Assembly (NCBI RefSeq): GCF_027111355.2
Contig: NZ_CP114291.2
Coordinates: 1-64,000 of the forward strand
Reading direction: 5' to 3'
DNA length: 64,000 bases
DNA from: Flavobacterium eburneipallidum
GTDB taxonomy: Bacteria; Bacteroidota; Bacteroidia; Flavobacteriales; Flavobacteriaceae
Shown here: one piece after another, positions 45,433 to 53,511 of the stretch
How positions within the stretch are numbered: position 1 is the first letter of the stretch
Layout of the letters: each line of letters opens with the position of its first letter
The notes under the pieces: generated by a model
Databases searched by the model: none
What the model was told of the DNA's origin: nothing
The model's input: only the letters and a program-made list of their open reading frames with translations
Position numbers and translations under genes: made by a program

Positions 45433-46905
45433 TTATTTAACGACAGGAACAAATTTTAAATAATCTAGGGTAAGGGAATTGTTACCAATTGTTGAAGATG
45501 CTGCTGCAACCAAAGAAATTCTATTGATATCTCCTGCTTGCGGCAAAGTAAATTCACCTATGTAAACTTCATCATAAAATCTTAAATCTACATTTGTATA
45601 GGGTAAAGCCATAAGAGAAGTGGTCAAATCAATAGTACCATCTAGCTTAAAAGCAGTTCCTATTACTAAACGTTGGCTGATAACATTAGCTTGAGAATCG
45701 TTAATAGCTCTCCAATACACTTTATAAGTTGTACTATACATATTAGATGCCGTATAATTGATAAAGAAATTAGGTCCTTCTGTTACTCTATGATATTGAT
45801 AAATATCATTAAAAACAACCCCTGAAGGGTCTTTCTTATCTCGGTAAAAAATAGTAGCTCTATTTCCACCCGTAGAAGGAAAATAGGAAAGGTTTTTCTC
45901 ACCTTCAATTTTTGTAGTTACCAATCGTTTTTCTAATGGTACATCTACTTTTTTCATGATGTAAACAATTCCGTTACTCAAAACAATAGGTTCTCCTACG
46001 ATTTGAGTCTTGTCAATTGGCACTTCAACACCAAAACGAGTTGTCAAAACTGCTGGTAATTCATTAGGCAAATACGCTTTAGGAAAAACCATATCTCTTG
46101 TCGTAAAATATCTAGAATAAGTATCGGTTCTATCTGCACTATTTTTTGTCAAATACGGCTTTAGTTTTGTTACTTCATCGTTATATCCAGCATCCTCCAT
46201 TAAGAATAAAGTGTATGAATTTTTTTCATTGTTCAAATTATACACATTTCTTAAATAAGAATTGGTCAAAGAATCTGAATAAATACCTGGAACTGGATTA
46301 ATTTTTCCAATACTATCAGCTGGATAAATATTCAATTCTGTTAAGCTTACTAAATACTGACTCATTGCAGAGCTAGAAGCCATCCCTTTTACGTACTGCC
46401 AAATATTTTGTTTTGGTGTTAATGCTTTGCTCACAATGTGAAAAACACCATTAGCGGCGTATTTATCCGCCGATGCAATTGTTACATCACCTATTAAAGC
46501 CGTTCCATTAAATAATAAATACTTGTTATTAAGCATTTTAATTTTTTCTGAAGCTTTATCTCTTACTGAAGAATAAGCCGTAAGTGCAATATGGTTTTGC
46601 ACAAAAGCCGTAACCTCTTCTGGTGTATCAAGAACTGAAGCGTCAACTTGATCCATTGCTTGATTTGTTGGAGCAAAGACAGTATAGGTTTTAGATTCGG
46701 ACAAAATTTTGTCATAACCCGATTGGACTAACAAACTAGCAAACTTGGAAGTTTCAGTAGTATTGGCAATAGCTTCACTCAAACTAAGATTTAGATTGTC
46801 GTCGCCATTGTTTTCGCGCTCTGACCATGGGTCAGAACACGAAACTAATGCTATTGTCAGAATACCAACAAAAAGTTTTTTATTAATTAATTTTAATGCG
46901 ATCAT
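45433..46905 (-). CDS. fasciclin-domain surface lipoprotein with C-terminal beta domain
   Basis: 490 residues. Lipobox ALVSC (Cys23). First fasciclin (FAS1) domain at about 42-170 (KFASLLVQSGYDKILSES, TYTVFAPTNQAMDQV, NGVFHIVSKAL). A second, more divergent one spans about 170-340 (NSYTLFLMEDAGYNDEV, then SNGIVYIMKKVDVPLEKR). The final 145 residues look like a beta-sandwich ending LTLDYLKFVPVVK, as in carbohydrate-binding-like modules; that is inference. Encoded 18 bases before the second susC. A probable surface ligand-binding subunit. Confidence 0.8.
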   Translation of the reverse strand: MIALKLINKKLFVGILTIALVSCSDPWSERENNGDDNLNLSLSEAIANTTETSKFASLLVQSGYDKILSESKTYTVFAPTNQAMDQVDASVLDTPEEVTAFVQNHIALTAYSSVRDKASEKIKMLNNKYLLFNGTALIGDVTIASADKYAANGVFHIVSKALTPKQNIWQYVKGMASSSAMSQYLVSLTELNIYPADSIGKINPVPGIYSDSLTNSYLRNVYNLNNEKNSYTLFLMEDAGYNDEVTKLKPYLTKNSADRTDTYSRYFTTRDMVFPKAYLPNELPAVLTTRFGVEVPIDKTQIVGEPIVLSNGIVYIMKKVDVPLEKRLVTTKIEGEKNLSYFPSTGGNRATIFYRDKKDPSGVVFNDIYQYHRVTEGPNFFINYTASNMYSTTYKVYWRAINDSQANVISQRLVIGTAFKLDGTIDLTTSLMALPYTNVDLRFYDEVYIGEFTLPQAGDINRISLVAAASSTIGNNSLTLDYLKFVPVVK

Positions 46906-46959
46906 TTTTAGGTGATTAAGTTTTTTTTATTAGAATGCTTTTTGATTTAAGGATGAAAA

Positions 46960-48675
46960 TTATGGCACAAAACCTTCTCCACCTGATTGTAATCTTGGAT
47001 ACAACTGATCCATATCAATAGGGCGGAATTCTACAGTATCCATCCAAGCTGTATCTCCAGGATTAGAAAGAGATTCAAAAGAGATAGTATGCCTTCCTGT
47101 AGTTGGCACATCAATAATACCGCAAAGTCTTGCGTTAAACCTGTTAGTAAATGGTGCAATATGACTTTTGTAACCTTGAGATTCTAACACTCTTTCGTTA
47201 ATAGAGTTTGTGCCTTGCTCTTGAAAGTTAATCAATCTTGGCAATGCTACCCCATTAAAATATGCTCTGACCGTTGGGTTTTTAGTCCCTTTCCATCTGT
47301 AAGACACCCATACTTTATATTTACCTTTAATGATTACTGGTGTTTTAAAAGCTAAATTTTGTGTATTTCCGTTTCTAAAACGGAATATCTCAATAATATC
47401 TCCATTCCAAGCACGGTCTTGATAACTTGAACTTCCTTTGGTAGCACAAACATAAGTCAAAGCATCGTTACCATCCCAAGTAACATCTTTGAATTGAGCT
47501 TTAGGAAGTGATGCGTATTGACCTGGCTTTCTAAAAACAGCACTCAATTGTCTGAATTCTGGTTGATCTCCAAGGTCAAAATAAACAGGTGCCGGTACTC
47601 TCTTTTTGATAAAGAAGTTGGTATCAACTCCATGAATTACACCGTTTGAAGCCACAGCATCACTTGCTGCACGGTTTACTAGAATACCTGGCTCTAAAAC
47701 TCCATTGAAGGTTTCTTCATTTAATAAAATATTTCCTGTTGCTAATTTTACACTAATTACTTCTAGTGGCGCTTTAGTTTCTAAAGATGAAGAAACAGCC
47801 AAATCAGCTAAAAATTGAAGTCTTGGTAAAATACGGTAACTTACAAAAAGATTCAAACTATCTGCAGGATTCAAAGGATCGTTTAAGTGGCTGTATTTTG
47901 CTTTCAAATCAGCAAGGCTATTAAAACCAGCGGCTTTAAACACCTCATCCGTTTGGGCTAACACTGTTAAATGTCCACTTTTAGTAACTGTTGTGGTAGT
48001 AGTTCCATTTGAAGTTGTTGTAGTTGTAGTAGAAATTAAAGGTTGATTTAATTTATCATACCAACCTGTAGCTTTTAAGGCTTCAGTAAACAATGAAAAT
48101 GTTTGATCCGCTTCGATAGTTTGTGCTAATGTCTTGTCGGCTACACGCAATACTTTATCAATTTGATGTATCACACCATTTCCTACTTCAACATTGGAAG
48201 CAGTAATTAAAGCTGTTTTATTAACCGTAATACTTGAAACACCATCAACATTCGCAGCACCAGTAATTATAAACTGTCCTTGTTGGCTAGGTGTTGCTAT
48301 TTTACCATCTGTAAAAGAGGTTGTAGGTACTTCTTGATCTAATATATGTAGTTTTACTAATTCTTTTAAATCCTCTAAAGGAACATCTTTTAAAGATGCT
48401 GCACCTACATCGGCTAAATACTTTTTAACTGCCTCATTATCTGGTAAAAACAAAGTATAAGTACCATAAGTATTCATGAATGATGCGTAGTTAGTAATTT
48501 CTAACATTTCTAAAAACATAGAATAGTCATCATTTTGTCTCAAAAAATCAGTAATATTTACTGTTTCGTCAGTTCGTTCGTAAATCTTTTCCGAAGTACA
48601 ATTAAGAAATGCTAGGGTTAAAACAACCACTAAACTAAGTCTCATCAATCTAGGTAACATAAGAAATCTTTTCAT
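46960..48675 (-). CDS. fasciclin-domain surface lipoprotein with Thr-rich insert and C-terminal beta domain
   Basis: 571 residues. Lipobox AFLNC (Cys26). FAS1 domain 1 at about 45-185 (TYTLFLPDNEAVKKYL, GNGVIHQIDKVLRV) and domain 2 at about 188-355 (LTVLAQTDEVFKAAGF, SNGVIHGVDTNFFI). Domain 2 contains a Thr-rich low-complexity insert near residue 215-230. The last 200 residues form a beta-rich module (RPAYFNG-like KNPTVRAYFNGVALPRLINF; RHTISFESLSNPGDTAWMDTVEFRP), resembling a CBM-type jelly roll (DUF5108-like). Follows the first SusD gene by 15 bases. Confidence 0.8.
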   Translation of the reverse strand: MKRFLMLPRLMRLSLVVVLTLAFLNCTSEKIYERTDETVNITDFLRQNDDYSMFLEMLEITNYASFMNTYGTYTLFLPDNEAVKKYLADVGAASLKDVPLEDLKELVKLHILDQEVPTTSFTDGKIATPSQQGQFIITGAANVDGVSSITVNKTALITASNVEVGNGVIHQIDKVLRVADKTLAQTIEADQTFSLFTEALKATGWYDKLNQPLISTTTTTTSNGTTTTTVTKSGHLTVLAQTDEVFKAAGFNSLADLKAKYSHLNDPLNPADSLNLFVSYRILPRLQFLADLAVSSSLETKAPLEVISVKLATGNILLNEETFNGVLEPGILVNRAASDAVASNGVIHGVDTNFFIKKRVPAPVYFDLGDQPEFRQLSAVFRKPGQYASLPKAQFKDVTWDGNDALTYVCATKGSSSYQDRAWNGDIIEIFRFRNGNTQNLAFKTPVIIKGKYKVWVSYRWKGTKNPTVRAYFNGVALPRLINFQEQGTNSINERVLESQGYKSHIAPFTNRFNARLCGIIDVPTTGRHTISFESLSNPGDTAWMDTVEFRPIDMDQLYPRLQSGGEGFVP

Positions 48676-48690
48676 GACTTTAGTATTTAA

Positions 48691-50211
48691 TTATTTATAA
48701 AATGGATTTTGAACAAGTGCTTTATTCGTATATAATTCATATATATTGATTGGCAAGTAATGGCTATTTGGATCTTGCAATTTAGCTAAAATGGATTGCT
48801 GCTGATCAGCAGGAGCACTAATCAAAGCCATAGCTCTCAAAAGATCTAACCGCTCATAATTATTTCTTCTTGCGTTTCTTAACACATCATACCAACGTTT
48901 TCCTTCGAAAGCAAATTCACGAGCACGCTCTGCCAAAAGATAATCAGTCATCTCTGATTTATTATCTGGATTAACTATTTGAGTAGTTGCTGCGATAGCT
49001 TTACGTTTCAATCTTAAATCTTCAATAATAGGCAATGCTTCGGCTCCACGACCTAACTGGATTAAGGCTTCGGCTTTCAATAGCAATACATCTGAATATC
49101 TGTAAACAAACCAGTGTGTATCACATTCTTGTAATGCTTTACGGTCGTTATTATTAAGTCCAGTATATTTATATATCTCATTACTCCCTGCTATCAATGC
49201 GCATCTTTCACCACGAACGTCTCTATTGTTTGCATCCGCAAAATCAACTCCAAATACATCTTCTAAAACTGTTGGTGCAGCAACAAATTCTGGTCTTCCA
49301 TTTGCAAAAAACATATCGTAAAATGGGTTCAAATTTTGAGGGTTATATTGAAATTCAAAAATACCCTCTGATGAATTTCCTACAGCGAAAACTCTGTTAA
49401 ACCAGCTGTTATTTCCTTCAATCAATGCAAATTTACCTGAATTTTCTACTTTGGTCGCTGCTGCAAGTGCTGCTTCATAATTGTCCATCCATAGATAAAC
49501 ATCGGCTTGCATAGCGTTAATGGTGTAAACAGTAATTCTTCCTTTATTTGATGCGTTATTTCCGTAATCCTCTACTGCATATTCTTCTGCCAAAGTAAGA
49601 TCTTTAATTACTTGTGCAAAAACTTCACTTTGTGGTGTTTTGGCCAACTGAAAATTATCCAAATCTGAAAGAGTAGCATTCAATTTAAGTGGTACATCTT
49701 TAAAAGTACGAGCTAATGTAAAATACATGTAAGCTCTGATTGCTAAAACTTCAGACAAGTAATTATTCAACTGTGTTCTTGTCAAGGTAGGATCACTATC
49801 CAATACTGCAGGTGCTAAATCAATAACTGTATTACAGTAATTGATTGTACGATAAAATGCAGACCAACTAGTCAAATCGTTTGATGGTAAAATATTTGAG
49901 GTAGTAATATCTCTTTGTTCTTGAGTTATATTCCCTCCAGGAAAGATCATATCGGCTCTAAGTTCTCCAAACATGAATAAATACTCACTGATGTTATAGT
50001 CAGTTCCATCTGTAGGCACTTGGGCTCCTGGTGGTCTTTTTAGCAAAGAAGAATAAGTCCCCATAACGGCGGCTTGAATATCTTCTTTGGTTTTCCAAAA
50101 TTCTTCTCTTACGATTCCATCTTCTGGTCGTAAATCCAAATAACTGTCACACGAAACAACGCTGATAACAATTAGTAGGAAGGCTAGTATAGCTTTTATT
50201 TTAGTTTGCAT
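48691..50211 (-). CDS. SusD-family outer-membrane glycan-binding lipoprotein (first pair)
   Basis: 506 residues. Lipobox SVVSC (Cys21), then DSYLDLRPEDGIVREEFW, TPR-like helical N-terminal region (LRADMIFPGGN) and the SusD/RagB C-terminal domain with ERAREFAFEGKRWYDVLRNARR near residue 430. Different in length and detail from the other SusD in this unit, so the two pairs probably bind different ligands or parts of one ligand. 17 bases after its SusC partner. Confidence 0.93.
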   Translation of the reverse strand: MQTKIKAILAFLLIVISVVSCDSYLDLRPEDGIVREEFWKTKEDIQAAVMGTYSSLLKRPPGAQVPTDGTDYNISEYLFMFGELRADMIFPGGNITQEQRDITTSNILPSNDLTSWSAFYRTINYCNTVIDLAPAVLDSDPTLTRTQLNNYLSEVLAIRAYMYFTLARTFKDVPLKLNATLSDLDNFQLAKTPQSEVFAQVIKDLTLAEEYAVEDYGNNASNKGRITVYTINAMQADVYLWMDNYEAALAAATKVENSGKFALIEGNNSWFNRVFAVGNSSEGIFEFQYNPQNLNPFYDMFFANGRPEFVAAPTVLEDVFGVDFADANNRDVRGERCALIAGSNEIYKYTGLNNNDRKALQECDTHWFVYRYSDVLLLKAEALIQLGRGAEALPIIEDLRLKRKAIAATTQIVNPDNKSEMTDYLLAERAREFAFEGKRWYDVLRNARRNNYERLDLLRAMALISAPADQQQSILAKLQDPNSHYLPINIYELYTNKALVQNPFYK

Positions 50212-50228
50212 AAAATCAATTTTTATAT

Positions 50229-53200
50229 TTAGAAACGTGTTACAAGACCTATTGATACACGGCTGGTTGGAGGAGTTCTTGAGTTGTCAATTGCCATTCC
50301 GAAAACACCACCTGACATATTAACTTCTGGATCTTGACCTCTATAGTTTGTCCATGTGTATAAGTTATCAGCGGTGATGTAAGTTCTTATTTCATCCATT
50401 TTTAAAGCTTTTAGTAATTTTTTACTTAAAGTATAACTAAATGTAATAGAACGAAGACGAACAAATGAAGCATCTTCTACATAGCGATCAGATCCTAACC
50501 AGTTGTATCCTGCACCGAATATACCTCTAGGCATATTAGTTACATCTCCTGGATTACGCCATCTGGATAAAGTAGCAGTACTTTGATTTGCATATCCAGA
50601 CATGTTGGTTGTGTACATATCTGTTCCATTAACTAAATCATAGTTCAAACGATAGTTAAAGAAAAGCAATAACCTAAATTGATTATTAAAGGTAATGGTT
50701 GGACCAAATCCTCCTGTTAGTTTTGGGTTACTATTCCCTAAATACACTACATCACGACTATCTATGTTACCATCTTTATTAATATCCTCATAGATTGCGT
50801 CTCCAGGTTGAAAAACATAATCTGTATTAGGAAAATTAAAACGCATGTAAACTGTTTGTCCATTTGGACCAGTTATAACATTTCCGTTACCATCTCTAGC
50901 TAAAGTTGCGTCTTTATCAACATAAACACCTTTGAAACGGTATCCGTAGAAAGATCCAAAAGGGTTGTCTTTTTGAAGGAAACGTTTGTACTGTCCATTT
51001 ACATCTGTATTACCTTCCTCATTTTTAAAAAATGGTGAAATTTCACGAATCATATTTTCATTGCTCGCCATATTAAAGTTGAAATCTACTTTCCACTTAT
51101 CTGTTTTTACAGGTGTTGTATTAAGAGCAATTTCCCATCCTTGATTTTCCATTGTACCCGCATTTTGATCTAACTTACTATATCCTGAAACTGTGGTTAT
51201 ATCAAGATTATTGAAAATCAAATCTTTAGTAGTATTTTGATAGACATCGATATCTAAACTAACGCGTTTTTTAAACAATTGAAGGTTGAAACCTAAATTT
51301 TTCCCTATTAATGTTTCCCAACGGAAGTTACTTAATTGAATATTTTGAGGATATACTCCATTTAGACCTAAATATTCAGTACCTGAATTAGCATAAACGT
51401 TGAAGAAACGGTAATCTGACCTTGGTGCTCTTCCTGATTGACCATAACTAAATCTGAAACTTAAGTCATCAATAAAAGTCAATTTCTTCATAAAAGGCTC
51501 CCCTGAAACCCTCCATCTACCTCCTGCAGAAGGGAAAAGTCCGTATCTGTTTTCTTGACCAAATCTTGAGTTTCCATCAGCACGCAAACCAACATTAACG
51601 ATATAACGATCTAATAATCCATATTGTGCATTCAATAAACTACCTACAGTTCTGGTTTGACTACTATTGGTGTATAAATTCAATCCTGCATTTTGAGTTC
51701 TAGAAGGATTCGATGGATCAGTCAGCAACGAAGATGCTGTATTTGAGGTGATAACTTGATGAGACTCATAACGAGAATCATTTGATTGTAAAGACAAAAG
51801 TACGGATAAATCATGTTTTTCACCTAAATCTGGTGTGAAAATAAAATTGGTTTTAGTAGTTATATTAGCCTGATCTACATCTACATCCGAAGCACGATTT
51901 ACTACTGTTTCAGTAATTGGACGACCTGTTGCGTTTTGTGGTAAGAAAGACTTGGCTTTTGTACTGTTAAAATCAAACAACAAATCAAATGTTGAGATCA
52001 ATCTTTTTGGAATAATTTGCACATTCAAATTAAAGTGAGGAACAATTCTATTACCTACTTGGTTATTAGTTGCAAATTCAGCCATGGCTACAGGATTATA
52101 TGTCCCTGGATATCCACCTTGAATATTTTGAGCTGGCGAGAAATAATTAGGAGTAAGTACTCCGGCTGCGTCAAATTCAAAAATACCCATATTAGGCATT
52201 TTACCATAAGAAACTGCTCTCAATAAATCTCTATCATTACCTGAAAAGTTATTTACATAATTACGATCTGTACTTGAGAAAGTATAAGCTATATCGGTTC
52301 TGAATTTAATACGGTCAGAAACTTCATAATCAAGATTCAAACGAGCACTTACACGCTCAAAACCAGTTCCAATTGTAACCCCTTTAGAGTTATAATACCC
52401 TACAGAAGTATAGTAACGAGCTCTTTGTCCACCACCTTGTAATGACAAGGTATGATCTCCAATTAAACCTACTTGAGAAATCGCTTTAGTCCAATCTGTA
52501 TTATTGCTATAGTTTTTATAGAAATATACTTCTTGTGGATCGTATGAAAACTCTTTTACGAACAATGTATTCAAAGGAACACCATTTCTGTTCATAAATA
52601 TTTCTGGTATCAAAGAGGAGTACTGATCCCCGTTAAGCATTGGAATTGGGTCTGGAATTTTAGAATAAGTACCTACAAAAGTATATCCAATTTTTGGTGC
52701 ACTAACTCCTCCACGCTTGGTATTGATAATAATTACACCTCCTGCTGCTGCAGAACCCCACAAAGCGGTTGCTGAAGCATCTTTATCAATAGTAATGGTT
52801 TCAATATCCGAAGGAGCAATGTTTAACAAAGCCGCATACCCCTCGTCGTCTGCAGTACCAAAATTAAAATCGGCTGGAATAGATGTTTCATAAGGCATAC
52901 CATCTACAACAATCAATGGAGTTGAAGTACCAGAAATAGAAGACGCTCCTCTAATTCTAATTTGCATTCCAGCTCCTGGATCACCACTTGAAGCGATGAT
53001 ATCAACACCTGCAATACGTCCTTGCAATTGTTCATCAATAGAAGCTGCTTGTGAATTAGCTAAATCAGCTGCTTTAATAGTCACCGAACTAGTCGTTTTA
53101 TTTCTATCAGCAATATTTAGCAATCCATTTTCTACTCTTTTTTGACCTGTAATCTCAACAGCTTTCAAAGATTCGATAGTAGATACTAAAGCAATTTTAA

Positions 53201-53510
53201 TATTAGTTTTACCATTAATAGCTACTACTTTGGATTTGTATCCAATGGTTGAAATTAATAATTTATTGTTTGGATTTTTTATCTGTATTGCAAAATTTCC
53301 ATCTGCATCAGACATTACGCCTCCAACGGTACGGTTTTCAGCATCCTGTTCTACAACCGTTGCTGCTGGTATAGGCAAATTATCACCTGAATCGACAACC
53401 TGACCACGTACTATAGTGCCTTTTGCTGCTTGAGCAAAAGAGGGTAGCGCTGCCAAGAAAATTAAGGCAAATGAAAAACAGTAAAGTAAATTGTTTATTT
53501 TTTGTTTCAT
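50229..53510 (-). CDS. SusC-type TonB-dependent outer-membrane transporter (first pair)
   Basis: 1093 residues from the ATG at 53510, one base after the upstream fasciclin stop; an in-frame start 10 codons earlier lacks a signal peptide N-region. Signal peptide to about residue 27 (PSFAQAA), CarboxypepD-regulatory-like domain (about 33-115, RGQVVDSGDNLPIPAATVVEQD), plug domain with QLQGRIAGVDIIASSGDPGAGMQIRIRGASS, then the barrel, ending SRVSIGLVTRF. It imports oligosaccharides with TonB energy, in partnership with the SusD at 48691. Confidence 0.94.
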   Translation of the reverse strand: MKQKINNLLYCFSFALIFLAALPSFAQAAKGTIVRGQVVDSGDNLPIPAATVVEQDAENRTVGGVMSDADGNFAIQIKNPNNKLLISTIGYKSKVVAINGKTNIKIALVSTIESLKAVEITGQKRVENGLLNIADRNKTTSSVTIKAADLANSQAASIDEQLQGRIAGVDIIASSGDPGAGMQIRIRGASSISGTSTPLIVVDGMPYETSIPADFNFGTADDEGYAALLNIAPSDIETITIDKDASATALWGSAAAGGVIIINTKRGGVSAPKIGYTFVGTYSKIPDPIPMLNGDQYSSLIPEIFMNRNGVPLNTLFVKEFSYDPQEVYFYKNYSNNTDWTKAISQVGLIGDHTLSLQGGGQRARYYTSVGYYNSKGVTIGTGFERVSARLNLDYEVSDRIKFRTDIAYTFSSTDRNYVNNFSGNDRDLLRAVSYGKMPNMGIFEFDAAGVLTPNYFSPAQNIQGGYPGTYNPVAMAEFATNNQVGNRIVPHFNLNVQIIPKRLISTFDLLFDFNSTKAKSFLPQNATGRPITETVVNRASDVDVDQANITTKTNFIFTPDLGEKHDLSVLLSLQSNDSRYESHQVITSNTASSLLTDPSNPSRTQNAGLNLYTNSSQTRTVGSLLNAQYGLLDRYIVNVGLRADGNSRFGQENRYGLFPSAGGRWRVSGEPFMKKLTFIDDLSFRFSYGQSGRAPRSDYRFFNVYANSGTEYLGLNGVYPQNIQLSNFRWETLIGKNLGFNLQLFKKRVSLDIDVYQNTTKDLIFNNLDITTVSGYSKLDQNAGTMENQGWEIALNTTPVKTDKWKVDFNFNMASNENMIREISPFFKNEEGNTDVNGQYKRFLQKDNPFGSFYGYRFKGVYVDKDATLARDGNGNVITGPNGQTVYMRFNFPNTDYVFQPGDAIYEDINKDGNIDSRDVVYLGNSNPKLTGGFGPTITFNNQFRLLLFFNYRLNYDLVNGTDMYTTNMSGYANQSTATLSRWRNPGDVTNMPRGIFGAGYNWLGSDRYVEDASFVRLRSITFSYTLSKKLLKALKMDEIRTYITADNLYTWTNYRGQDPEVNMSGGVFGMAIDNSRTPPTSRVSIGLVTRF

Positions 53511-53511
53511 T

